Assembly (NCBI GenBank): GCA_022495005.1
Contig: JAGYXB010000018.1
Location: forward strand, 1,116,001-1,180,000
Source: Rhyacophila brunnea
Lineage: Eukaryota > Arthropoda > Insecta > Trichoptera > Rhyacophilidae
Direction of reading: 5' to 3'
Length of the DNA stretch: 64,000 bases
Position 1 is the first letter of the stretch; every line of letters starts with the position of its first letter. The position numbers were made by a program, and so were the translations under genes. Of this stretch, positions 1 through 11,891 are shown in pieces. The notes beneath the pieces are model-generated. The model was not told where the DNA came from and ran no database searches. It worked only from the letters and a program-made list of their open reading frames with translations.

Positions 1-117
1 AAACTACAAACAAGTTTTTATTACAAGGTATAAATACAAGAGTTCAGTTACTCTAATGTAAATAATGTTGATGCATTTAATGCACAGATATTGTAGACGT
101 CAAGTTTTATGCATAAA

Positions 118-560
118 ATTCACAAAACAAGCTTTGTCATCGTTATCCGGGGTGTTCATAAAATAATATTGTCTCATTTAAAATTCAATTCATAATATCC
201 CAATTTCGCTTTGATTTCCAATGGATTCGAATACTTATCTATGTCTCATTTGATTATATCAAAATAATTACAAGATTAAAAGAGCTTTAACCACGCTTTT
301 AAATTTTCTGTTGAATCATATAAATTTGACAATTCTATGTATTAATAAATACTTTTTTTTGTACTTGATAGAAATACTGAAAAAATAATATAGAATACTG
401 AAATGTCATTTTGACATTTCATATTGATTTCCATAGTAATAATACACGTATATATTAATAATTTAGTTACTAGGACCGGACACACAAAAAAAATGTGTAC
501 TGGACAAACAAGAATACGAGCTAATAAAAACGTGGTAAAATACAAAACTCGATAAACCTA
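118..560. repeat. Upstream copy of a dispersed local duplication
   Basis: Several blocks here recur in the same order and orientation at about 2503-3460: a block beginning AATTCACAAAACAAGCTTT (118 and 2503), one containing AATTTTCTGTTGAATCATAT (about 303 and 2990), one containing GAATACTGAAATGTCATTTT (about 392 and 3108), and one containing CAAACAAGAATACGAGCTAA (about 505 and 3412). The copies differ by substitutions and by indels. The downstream copy additionally holds the first coding exon of the MARVEL-like gene. I see no coding capacity in this copy. Confidence 0.6.
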
Positions 561-1108
561 TAAATTGGTAGGGTATTTTGAATGAATCCAAATTTTACAG
601 AATAAATGTTAAAATTAGTTTTTAATTTTGAAATAAGCACCTATGTAAAAATTTTCTACAAAAATAGTCACAACTAAAGATGTTGACTAAATTCTTGTTG
701 TATGTAGAGGGAGCATAAAATTATGAAAGTAAAGCAAAAAAGGGACCACTAGACCTTTAAAATCCCGTAGTCTCTGTATTTTCCACCATAATGACATTAC
801 ATACAAATGAAACTAACTTCATTGATTTTTATATGGAAGTCACTGAAGGCTACATTCATCTGAAAGACGATTCAACATATTTGCTCACAAAAAAGCCACT
901 AAAAGATCTGTTAACTTTAAAATTGGCAAAACTTTTCCGTTACCAGCATATTGTTTATATTAAATTACAAAACATTCATTGTCGATACGTAGTATCACTT
1001 CCCTCCATTTTGGTAGTGAAAGATTTTCTCAACTGTCACTTTGTGTTTTGTTTTCTTTTTTATCTTCTGTATTTGGGATGAAGGTGGATAATTAAGACAC
1101 CGGAATTG

Positions 1109-1446
1109 TGATGGAAAACGGCGAGTTTATTTAAGTCAATATTATACTATATGGTTACATTTTGAATAATTTATTTTATCCGTACGAAATCGGCGTGCTC
1201 GCGGTTTAGCTGTTTGTCGCGATCTCCGGCGCCATCTTGTGATTTTTTTCAACGAAACCGTCGTCGAAAAGAAAGCGACGTTGCAAATCTCTAACGGTTA
1301 TATTATAATCTACTCTACGGCATTGCCGGCTCGGCTCTGTTATTATTATTTATTTTCTTAATCAGCGCTTTATTATTTGTTGGCTTCGATACCGATTCGG
1401 GCCTCTTCAGATACACAAAGACATCCCCAAATGGGGACCATACGGG
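1109..1446. other. CpG-rich block, possible solo LTR
   Basis: This block is clearly richer in G, C and CpG than its surroundings. It starts TGTGATGG and ends GGGTGTCACA, the TG...CA end pattern of an LTR, and holds a short hairpin (TCCCC AAAT GGGGA) near its right end. I found no convincing 4-6 bp target duplication and no adjacent retrotransposon ORF, so a solo LTR is only a suggestion. A CpG-rich promoter fragment is the alternative. Confidence 0.25.
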
Positions 1447-1617
1447 GGTGTCACAGTAGGCAATAAAAATAATTAGTGTGTTTATTTATTGGTCCTAAAT
1501 ACAGTTAAAGTAACTAAATACCTACAACTTGCATAGAATTTTTTTTATAGAATACTGGAGGGAGGTACATTGTGAAGTGCATGTAATTGAAGGTTCTTAA
1601 AATGCAGTCTTACGTTA

Positions 1618-2059
1618 AGCGTCAATTACATTGAGCTTTTTTATGAGCTGATTATTGGCAAATTTATAATCTGCCTGTAAATTCGCCCAGTGTAATCATC
1701 GAATAAGCTAATAAGCAGGTTGTAAACACTCCATCTAGAAAAGTTGAAAGCCGGTCAACTTTTCACACTACACGCCGGCGTGTGGGCTTACTGCGTCTGC
1801 GCAGTAGAGCGATGGTGGTGGAAAAACGAACTACTCATTTTGAAATTTACATTTTTGACGTTTAATGGAAACATTGTTATGGAGCGTAGCGACCTCCCGG
1901 TAAAAAAACGAACTACGTTCCGTCAAAATCGCTCGCTGGCTTGTGGCTTATCAGCGAATGGAAAGTTTTGTGTGTAATCATGAAGTCGCAGTAGCTGAAC
2001 CGCCCGCTTTTAAATTCGCCAATAAGCAGCTCGTAAAAAAGCTCAATGTAATTGACGCT
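1618..2059. mobile_element. MITE with ~47-bp terminal inverted repeats, TTA duplication (PIF/Harbinger-like)
   Basis: The left end begins AGCGTCAATTACATTGAGC (1618). The right end is its reverse complement, finishing at 2059, and the match runs about 47 bp with a few mismatches. TTA lies directly outside each end (1615-1617 and 2060-2062). A three-base TWA duplication is the hallmark of PIF/Harbinger elements. There is no transposase ORF, so it is non-autonomous. It lies about 500 bp upstream of the MARVEL-like gene's first coding exon. Confidence 0.7.
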
Positions 2060-2563
2060 TTACAGAGTTAGCGGCTTTCCAGCATGAAAAGGGTTTCCAT
2101 ATAATATGTACTAATATATTGCTTTAATAGTTTTATTTATTCTTAAATTGTGAATACAATATTGTAGTACATACCTACCTAACATATTAATGACTCATTA
2201 TTCGAAAATATAATAACATCGTGATAAAAATAAATGTCGTAGTAAAATGTTTGTTTGAAACAACTAACAAGGACTGAAAGGAAATTCCAGAAGCTATAAG
2301 CATACAAATGATGACGTATTTACAAAACCAACGATTTAAATTTAAAATGTAAACTATTTCTTTGTATGAACGAGTAATCTCACATAGTACAGAAATTTGA
2401 TTCACAAAGATATAATATTATTTTTAAATTTAACAAAGATAGAATTATAATAATACGAAGATTATGACTCGACGATTTTCGCCTGGTGTTGATTGAAATA
2501 AAATTCACAAAGCAAGCTTTCGTCGTTGTAAGAAGAGTTAGCTAATTATAATTATTTGTCAGG

Positions 2564-5500
2564 ATGTCCAGGGGTCCTGTGGTAAGGATGGTACCCGCAG
2601 GAGGAAACCAAGGACTGCAGTGTTGCTGTTGTAACTGCTGTACGTGCGTGGATTTTGGATATATCAGGACTCGCCATGGACTCACGAAGATTGCCGAAGC
2701 GGTAATTTTTACATATTATATTTTCATTTCAAACAAAATTGTACACACATTTAATGTTATAACAAAAAATTATAGTATTTCATTTACAACTCTTATGTAT
2801 TTTGTTACATTAGCTACGGTTTTGCAAAAAGTTAAGTCGTAGAATTAAAATCAATCAAATAAAATTAGACTTTGCTGTGTAGTTAATTATTTTGTAAATC
2901 GTAACGTGTGCCTACATGAAAATTATTGAAAGCAGATTAGTAATAAAATAATTACAAGATTAAAAGACCTTTTTATATACCACGTTTTTAAATTTTCTGT
3001 TGAATCATATAAACTTGATAATTCTATGTATTAATACTTTAGGACAAATAAGGCAATTGTCAACAAATCATTTTTTTGCTATTTTGTAACAAACGAACAA
3101 ATATAGAATACTGAAATGTCATTTTGATTTCCATAGTAACGCACGTATATATTAATAATTTAGTTGCTAGGACTACCCCCTTAGCAACCAATAATAGTGG
3201 ATTGGATTATGGATTTCTTCCGAAATAACTTTTCATACAAAACAGAATTAACTGAAAATGAATTCAATTATGCTTAAAGAAGGCTAAAAGTATTAAAAGA
3301 ATGCATTGGGATCGTGTTCTGATATATTCTAAAAGTTTCAAATGTCTAGCTAGTTGGAAAGTTAGTTTAAAATCGATTGCAAGATTTGTACTGGATAAAC
3401 AACCACCAGACAAACAAGAATACGAGCTAAGAAAAACGTGGTAACGTGGTAATAATAAAAGATATCCCAAGGATTCACGTATTCAGATTTATTTGGAATT
3501 CCAAATAAGTACCTATTGTATCAATCACAATATAACTATATTTCACAATGAGGAAACTAAATTACATTTTGAAATGTTGGAGCAGGAAAATGGTAGCAAT
3601 TACTGTTGTTCTAAATGTTTGAGTAGAAAGTTTGCAACACTTGCAAAATCGTAGCAATAGTGCTTAGAATGACAGATTATACCTATAACATAATTCATAC
3701 AGATAGTTGAATCTGTTTCATATATTGATTAGTCTACGCAATCATATAAAACCTAAATTAATCCCGAGATATATTAATTGTATTACTTTCAGTGGATACG
3801 TCAGCTGAATGCAGAACTATTCTAACTCGCATTTTAAACATTTTATAAAGGAGTTCTTTGAAACAGCCTTGAGCCTACTGAAATTATTTATTACCTGTAT
3901 GAATGAATGTATGTATACATCATAATATTTTAGTAGGACTATTGATAAAAATAATGATTCATGACTGTACATTCAGCGGACGTATTTTTCTGAACCTTGT
4001 CTCTTGGACCAAAGTTAGCTGATTCTACAGTACTATATAAATTTAATGCTTTATGTTTATACCACACTTCTTAACCTAATGAAATAAAAAATGTTCGACC
4101 TCGTATTACTTTATTACGCACACACTGATGCAACACACAAAGTAATGTTCTCATCTCATCTATAACGATTATGAATTTACGATGGGTTGTATATTTAACA
4201 TATTCTGTCATCAATCGTACCTATTGATCCACCGACCGATGGTTAATAAAATAACAGTTCAACGTCTTCCTACTTTCTGATGTTTTAGTCTTTTATACGG
4301 TTAGTTTTAATTATTTTTCATATATTTTTTATTAATTTAAAGTGCACAATTCTACTGACATTGTCAACTGTTGGTATTGACTAATATACTGGATCTCAGG
4401 CATAGTCGATTTTTTCTTCTGTCAATAATCTTTCTATCATTTCATTTTCTGAAAAGACGAGTTGAAAGTTGATGGAAATTAATAATTAAACAACCTTCTC
4501 CAACTATTATTATGTACATATATATATAACTTCCAGTTGCTGGGTGCTCTTTGCCAAAGTTTACTGATCGAATATGGACTGTCGGAAGCGTCAACGATGG
4601 GTTCAGCCTTCCACGGATTCCTCACCACTGCTTCAGCATGCGTTCTTACCACCACACTTCTGCTCGTCTGTTACATCTTCTCCCCTAAGACTCAGAATCT
4701 CGTCAGACAATCGATATTTGTAAGTTGAAAATGTTTTCTTTGCGTGAATAGATCAAAATTTAGTGGATCCCTTATAAAAGAGATATCATTTCAATTTTAT
4801 TATTATATTTGGCGGTAGATGTCAAAACATGGTTTAGGATAGGTACGGATTATTACATCCTTTGGGTGAATAAATATACGACATAGCGCCCCTGTGACAA
4901 CTGTTACATTATTTATTGCTTAGCAATGCCTTTGTTACTGATAATAATTATAATGTAATATAAAAATTATTTTTTATTGAAGTGGGCTCTAAATAACCGT
5001 GTAGTAAGAAGTCTTCACCACTGATATCGTCGTCCTATCTATCACATATTAAATTCATTAAGTGTAATAGTTATCATTGCAATGAATGAGTTTTATAGCG
5101 TCGATAAATTATTATAAGCAGGTAAGGGAACAATTCCAGGACTCGAAATGGACCGGAGCGCCGTTCCGGTTCATGGCCGCCTCGTGAAAAAAAATAATTC
5201 GACCATCTGTGTATATAAATAAAATATACATAAAATTAGATAACTATGTTAATATTTATAGAGCGGTCCGGTTCATAAAATTTTCCATTTCAAGGGCTGG
5301 ACAAATCATTATTTTCCTCCGCTGAATAGGAAAATATGGACTCCTGGCAGTGTTGAAAATAGATGTTAATAGAAGATTCGAACGCGGGGTTCTAGCATGT
5401 TAGTTTTTCTTTCATAAAGTATGTTATGTTATAATAATATCATTGGGGTTTAAATATTTTTTTAATATTTAATTATTGTACCTATAAGTAGATATATTAT

Positions 5501-7709
5501 TTTGTGAATTGTTTGTATAATTTTACACTGCAATTAAAAATCTCTTAACTGAATTTTCAGTGAAAGTAATTCAACTGAAAAATTACCTTCAACGTTTATA
5601 TAAATGTGGATAAAAAAAATCAGAATTTATATTAGCTAGGACAAGCTAGGTGATTAAAATTAAAAATTAACTATTTTATTAATTTCGAATATATTGCTCA
5701 TAAATATTCAGTTTTATAAGCCTTATTTGTACAATGTCTAATATAATAATGATAAAAAGCTTATATTTTATTTGGATTATTGAATTTATTTATAGGAATG
5801 TGTCTTCAATGCAACGGCATGTTTTCTGTATCTGAGTGCCGCCTCATGTCTAGCAGCTGCAGTAACGATCTATCTTTATCCACAATACGTCCTTGTCAGG
5901 ATGTATTCGGCATATCCTGCGATGACCGCCGTATATGTGAGTATAGTCTTATTAAATTAATTGAGAACAGAACACAGGATACAAAAAAATACGATCACTA
6001 GAGTAAGTGGAATAATGATAAAAATCTAACTTTTTCATTCGAATCAAAAATTAATTTCTGTTGTATATTATAAAGGGGTCCTTTTGGCCACCAAAAATAT
6101 CACCCAGAAATTACAAAAAGATTATTATTAGTAACTAGATACGTGATCAAATGATAATACCTACATAATATTTTTTTCGTATTAATCAGCTAAAAAAGCA
6201 AAACTATTTCATTATGATAAACACACAATTCGATTATAAAATAAGCATAAACAAAAGATACTTACCACATCGAGCATTTTGTTTATAAAAATAGAAGCAA
6301 TAATAAACTTTACAAACTAATTTCCATTCAAATATAAATGTTTCACGTTCATTATTTGCATTGATATGTTGAATTTATTTATATCAGTTGCGAATGGTGG
6401 AGGTAGGCTGTTAAGATACTACATAAATAGTGGACACTAAACTTGTCAGTCGAACGTATTTGTTTTCATTGAGCTATCTATGACTACAACGTGCAGATAG
6501 TGTTTGTTAATTTTTAAAATTGAATTAAATCCGGCATCATCCAAGCCATAGTAGGTAATAAATAGTCAAGAAATATTCGTTTATCTATAAAATATCTAAA
6601 ATTATGCCATTAAACAATACATAGTTTTAGTTTGGGATGGGTAGGGCGTAATGAATTTTAAAAAACTAACCAACACCACCCATAATAATATGTAGGTAGG
6701 GAAGAGCAGGTAGGATTCGTACACTTTTTACTCTAAGTCGTATAAAAACAAAACTGTAAGATATTTTAAAATAACTTCAATGTTGCTATATATCCAATAT
6801 ATTTGGCTTTAATAATAGTGAAGTGTAGTTTAGATACAAATCAGCATGGCGAAGCTACGGTAACTTTTCTGAAAAATGGAAAACGTACGAAACTACCCCA
6901 CACGTGGGGTAGCTTCGTACATAGTGTGGGGCACATTCGTACATAATGGGGAACCTTCGTACAGTTAAAGAAAATGCTATTTATTCAATGTAATATAATC
7001 ATGTATTGAGATCAAAGCTAACACAGAATCAGCTAACATTAATTCTTAATTCAACGAAGAAAAATAAGTATGAATGAAAAAAATGTGCAATATTTTTTTG
7101 TCGGATCGCCCATAGCATAATTAACTATTAGAGTTTGGTTTAGGTTTAGGTAAGGTTTAACTGAATTTTAAAAACTAACCAGCACCATCTGAAAATTGTA
7201 TTCTTAGTTCAATGAAAACAAATAAGTATGACTGACAAAGTTTAGTTTGAGCTATTTATGTCGAATCTCCACAACCTACCTCCACCCTTCGTCACTCTTA
7301 TATAGGTACCTATTTTTCGACATAAATAATGATGATGACTACCTCACCCCTCGCCACTGATTTCATACTTATTTATTTACATTTATTTTTTTGTTTAGTA
7401 GAAGTGAGTATATTTTGTAGTTTATCTCATCTTATCTCAGGATAATATGCTGTTAGAAATTAGTTATTAAGATATATAAGAGTATGTTCATTATTTTAGG
7501 TCTTATTTTGAATTACTTTACTTTGTGTATTCTAATTAGGTGCCTACAATAAAGATTACGTTGTCATTGCCAAACAAAAAAAGTATTTTATTGTGTACTC
7601 TGTTGTTAAAAGCAAAATGTTTTATTTTCAGTACATCGGCTCTGTTGTTGGCGCTATACACGGAATAGATGCATATCTTGCATACCGTTATTACAAAGGA
7701 TACAGGTGA
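2564..7709 (+). CDS. sing: MARVEL-like tetraspan membrane protein (singles bar-like)
   Basis: Four coding exons: 2564-2701, 4537-4719, 5796-5936 and 7632-7709. Every intron is phase 0 with GT/AG ends. The product is 179 residues. Visible in it: a basic N-terminus, a cysteine cluster (C20-C23, C25, C26, C28) that could be palmitoylated, and four hydrophobic segments at about 39-60, 70-95, 112-136 and 147-172. It ends in a short YYKGYR tail. This length and layout fit the arthropod MARVEL family, in particular singles bar, a small four-helix protein needed for myoblast fusion in Drosophila. The family assignment rests on topology and overall look, not on an alignment. The start ATG sits right after a TTTGTCAG that could be a 3' splice site, so an upstream noncoding exon is likely. 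Introns 2 and 3 carry hAT-like and other repeats. Confidence 0.68.
5137..5299. mobile_element. Short hAT-like MITE in intron 2 of the MARVEL-like gene
   Basis: The element runs from CAGGACTCGAAATGGACC to an inverted, diverged end finishing GGGCTG, with GTTCCGGTTCAT-type sequence inside both ends. The flanks AACAATTC (5129-5136) and GACAAATC (5300-5307) match at six of eight positions, as a decayed 8-bp hAT duplication would. It belongs to the same family as the element at 10345-10706. Confidence 0.6.
6385..7297. repeat. Repeat with inverted ~160-bp ends, in intron 3 of the MARVEL-like gene
   Basis: The left end reads CAGTTGCGAATGGTGGAGG and the sequence to about 6545 is matched in reverse complement by about 7140-7297 (degenerate, with indels). 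The consensus end is close to CAGTGGCGAAGGGTGGAGG, a hAT-like terminus. Related single ends in the window are at 7330-7358, 50480-50560 and 53885-54007. I could not find an exact 8-bp duplication. The middle (6703-6965) is a separate motif-rich segment. Confidence 0.5.
6703..6965. repeat. CTTCGTACA motif cluster with a 16-bp palindrome
   Basis: The motif (C/A)TTCGTACA occurs four times on the plus strand, near 6717, 6914, 6935 and 6955, each preceded by a GGGG- or GGTA-type run, and once inverted (6885). Arms at 6885-6900 and 6905-6920 form a near-perfect hairpin (GTACGAA..TACCCCA / TGGGGTA..TTCGTAC). The left boundary GGGAAGAGCAGGTAGG resembles the terminus GGGCAGAGCGGGGTCA of the element at 43821. 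The right boundary is not clear. Confidence 0.4.
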
Positions 7710-10336
7710 TGTGAATTTTCCTGACACAGAAAATACGAATGGACAGAATAGGTATATAATATTGTAAATTATCAAGAAGCCTAGATTATAACTCTAGCCA
7801 GAAAAATACAGAGTATGTTAAGTTGCCTCATGTGTCTATAAAATAGTTCAAATATTATATTGTAAACATCATAGGCGAAGAAGCCTCACTAGACGATAAT
7901 TTACCGTTAAAAAGGTACCTATATGTTTTATTACTAGTGTTTAATATATATGTGTTAAATTAAAGGTTCCCAACCTTATTTTATATCAGGAGCACATTCA
8001 TAACTAAAAATGAAATGGTTACCATAGACAAAGAAACCTATATTATATATTTCTTCTCAATCTACGTTGAATGTATAGTTTACTATTTTTTTTGGGTTTA
8101 TATACGCAAAAAAAAACCTATGTATCGTGACACCTATAAATATAATACATCTGCATCGTAATCCCGCTAGGCGACTGCACAATGTATGCAGTTATAAACA
8201 TTAAAGCAATTTTAGTTGCTTGTTCAACCTTACATCTACGATAAATGTAATATATTATCCAATAAACCGATACGAAAATTCAATTGCGATTATTTAAAAA
8301 TATTATAACAATTATAATATTTGTATAGGAATGCATAGATGAACCCATGGCTGCACGCAATGTACAAGGTTACGTATCTCTGTGTTAATTAATTGCGAGA
8401 GGTACCGAATGAAATCTATAACTATTAGATTTTAAAGTTACTGCTGATTGAACGAATTTTGTATGATGAATATATGGGATTGCCGCAGAATAATTTAAAA
8501 TATACCTAGGTAGTTTAATCTGAAATCTGCAACACCATTTAGCGGACGATTATCAAAACACCACATACCACCCCACCATCTATTGTTCATAAATTTAATG
8601 ATAGGTACTTATACCACAATTACTCGCTATTCAAGCTAGAAAAAAAAAATAATAATTCAATTTGGTAATTATTTTGTCTATAAACAATTAAAATTCATAG
8701 CTAAATTATTGTGTAATCAATAATCATCAATGAGCTTTTGAAATGTCATCGATTTCGTATGTTGCTGTCATTTATTAGTGTATGTATAATAATAAAAGTA
8801 ATAAAATAATCAATAGTTATACCTTATAAGTACATTATTTATTACTAATATTATCTCCCGTAAATATAACTGTTCAAGTGTGCATTATTATTTTCTGCTC
8901 TTCATCGATCATTTTGACCACTGTAAAATATTAAATATACCTACATACTATATAATAAAGAATATTATTCATTCTATTTTTTTAATAAATTAAATATATC
9001 AAGCATATTTTATTATCTACTGATGTCATTTAAGTAAATATGAGTAGAAGGAAGATCTTGAAATGCATTAAGTTTACCGTGTAAATGTTTATTTTAATTT
9101 TATAAAACCTGAATAATACGCATAGAGCAAGTTATCTAAAATACCTACTCAAAAAGTAGATACATGTTATTATCTTAATCGAAAATTGTGGTGAAGAAAG
9201 AATATAACTGACCGAAACAAATGTATGAAAATTTCAGTTATACTAATTTGAGCTTGCTTACTTACATAGCAATAGTACTGTTATCTGTTGCTATCCGATT
9301 TTTTTTGTCTAAAATAAAACTGTACCTATTTATTTTCTGTTTGTATGTAACTCTTATCAGTGACTAATCATCACGCCATATACTAAATATATGTTTGATT
9401 TATTTAACGTACACAATTACATTAAGTATCTATTTGTCATGATTTATCTATCTGCCTGTCTGTAACGCACGAGAGAAATCATGTTTAAATGGTGTAGGAG
9501 AAAGCGAGATAGGAAGAATACCTAAAAGGGGGTAAAGTTAGACAAAACACACAGGTAAACGCAAATTCTAAATTTGAAGAATAAACTGACACGCAAATAA
9601 AAGAATCGCTTATTTTAATCGGGTCGTGAAAGAAGACAAATGACAGGATTGTCTGATAAGTGATAATAGTTTAACAGTGATGCTTACAGTGTAGTACTAG
9701 CATATTGAGTACAATAGAAAGTATTAAACGATATTACAAATCAATTTGTGACAGATTTACAGAAAGGTATAAGTAAGTATGGTGTCGGATAGTAAAATCG
9801 ATTTTGAAAATGATAATACGAGTGAACTCTCTAAATGCGATTGAGCTACATCCAAGAATGTTGACAATTAGTGTCACCTAGTATTTTTTTCTAGTACATA
9901 AATGGAATTATTACACTGATACGATGCTTTATATTTTCTTTTAAAATTTTTGTTTTGTGAACCGTTTATACTTTCTTTGATGCATTTAATCGTATCGATT
10001 ACTTAGTAAATACATAAATAGCGCAAGCCTCAGAAGAAAAATCTTTGCGAGGTTGTGTTGATAAACAAGTAAGTATGCATTTACGATAATAACAGCATTT
10101 CTCGTATATCGGTCTAACTAAAGCTTTCTCTCCGTTTAGGGAATGTAAAACAAGAAAATATGATTTTCTTTGACTTATTGCGATCACATAAAACTGAGGT
10201 AGAGCAGAGATCGAAAATATATTGTTGAAATTTTTCTTGTCAAAATTAAGTATATTCGAACTCTCCGAATAATTTATCACTATTTTGTCTAAGAATCACT
10301 ACATTGAACCACGGTAATAATTGAGGGATATCTTTT
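7710..10336. other. AT-rich intergenic stretch, no gene seen
   Basis: I find no ORF with protein character and no convincing splice structure here. A short AAAGGTTCCCAACCTT at about 7964 resembles a hAT terminus but has no partner. The sequence is otherwise A/T-rich with small TA and TAATA tracts. Confidence 0.5.
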
Positions 10337-10344
10337 AGAAAATC

Positions 10345-10706
10345 CAGGGCTCGAAATGGACGGGAACGCACCGGAGCGCCGTTCCGGTTCGTAAAATCCC
10401 CAAAATTATTGCTGCGTCTCGTGGACATATTAATTTGACAGTGAGCTAGATTTGCCATTTAATGTAAACATCTAAAAGTTTGTCCACACTGGTAACCTCA
10501 TTAAATTTCACGATAATTATCAAAATTTGTTTTACCAAAAACTATTTTAATCGAAGTTTAATGAGGTTGCCAGCAACTTGTTGCCAATGTGGACACGGCA
10601 TAACACACTTATTTTTATAAAATACACAAGCAATTAAACAACTATGTTAACATTATCATAAAATTTTGAGCACTCCGGTTCGTAAAATATTCCATTTCGA
10701 GCGCTG
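10345..10706. mobile_element. hAT-like non-autonomous element with perfect 8-bp duplication
   Basis: The ends are CAGGGCTCGAAATGGAC (left) and the inverted TCCATTTCGAGCGCTG (right). AGAAAATC is repeated exactly at 10337-10344 and 10707-10714, the 8-bp duplication expected of hAT. There is no transposase. Inside, about 10482-10597, lies a second inverted repeat (GTCCACACTGGTAAC against GTTGCCAATGTGGAC), probably a nested MITE. Relatives in the window are at 5137-5299 and 19935-20047, and possibly 63280-63330. Confidence 0.8.
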
Positions 10707-10849
10707 AGAAAATCAGTGATGGATATCTCTGTTCGAACATTTTTTTTACAAATTACAATTTCAAGGATTTCTCATTGTTTACTCCCGATACCCTTAAGGG
10801 GGGACATGCTCGTCGAAGGTCAAAATTGAGTTTTTATTGTATTTTCAAA

Positions 10850-11888
10850 CCATGATTCTGGACACTCCTTAATCGTTGTAGATAATCTATTTATATAATT
10901 TTGAAGCCTTATTATCCTTTATAGTTATTTTGAACATTTGATGACTGCATAAAGTATTTTTGTTACATAAAATAGTATTCTTTTAAACCTCTCGCTCTAA
11001 TGTTTTAGAATATAGTCATATTTCGGTACATAACTGTGCAGTGGTGTTAAGATTTTTTACATTTATTAATTTCTAAACGCATTTATAAAACCATTAGCAT
11101 AATTTATTACGAGATAATTTTTGTAAAATATTCACGATAAAAAATTATATTGATAATCTCTGTGATCCCAAATTTGACAAGAATTAGGCATTATATTATT
11201 CAAAAAATCGGCAAGATTAACACATTTGAAGATGATTTTAAAGATATTTATTATAAGCTATGTCTTTGACCATTCAAGTGTGATAAACATCTTATGAATA
11301 ATGATTGCTTTATAATATCATTTCGCAGTTACTATCATCAACACGCGCGTCAATATCATTTTACTCCCTACTTCAATTATAGTTTGTCAATTTATGGCTA
11401 CGGCCGTATGTTGTAGCTTAACCACTGGGGAATGACAAAAGAAATGGCGTATTTCAAAAAAACACTACCTTATTCTAGGTCAATAATTATTATAAAGCAA
11501 TCATTATTCATAAGATGTTTATCACACTTGAATGGTCAAAGACATAGCTAATAATAAGTATCTTTAAGATCATCTTCAAAATGTGTTAATCTTGCCGATT
11601 TTTTGAATAATAAAATGCCTAATTCTTGTCAAATTTGGGATCACAGAGATTATCAATATAATTTTTTATCGTTAATATTTTACAAAAATTATCTCGTAAT
11701 AAATTATACTAATGGTTTCATAAATGCGTTTAAAAATTAATAAACGTAAAAAATCCTAACACCACTGCACAGTTATGTACCGAAATATGAGAGAGATTGT
11801 ACAGAGATTATCAATATAATTTTTTATCGTGAATATTTTACAAAAATTATCTCGTAATAAATTATACTAATGGTTTTATAAATGCGGT
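10850..11888. repeat. Foldback repeat: ~290-bp inverted arms
   Basis: Sequence from about 11030 to 11325 is repeated in reverse complement at about 11490-11785, around a spacer of roughly 165 bp. The arms match closely over most of their length, including blocks such as GATCCCAAATTTGACAAGAA. A further direct partial copy of one arm follows at about 11797-11888. The unit also matches 13603-14174. No ORF is present. The terminal structure does not match a named superfamily to my eye. Confidence 0.75.
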
Positions 11889-11891
11889 TAA

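Noticed and set aside
791..1081. 96-codon ORF upstream of the CpG-rich block
   Set aside because: No recognisable domain; the hydrophobic tail is a translated T-rich run, and no splice or repeat context supports coding.
7964..8110. hAT-like AAAGGTTCCCAACCTT
   Set aside because: Only one end was seen, with no inverted partner or target duplication within several kb.
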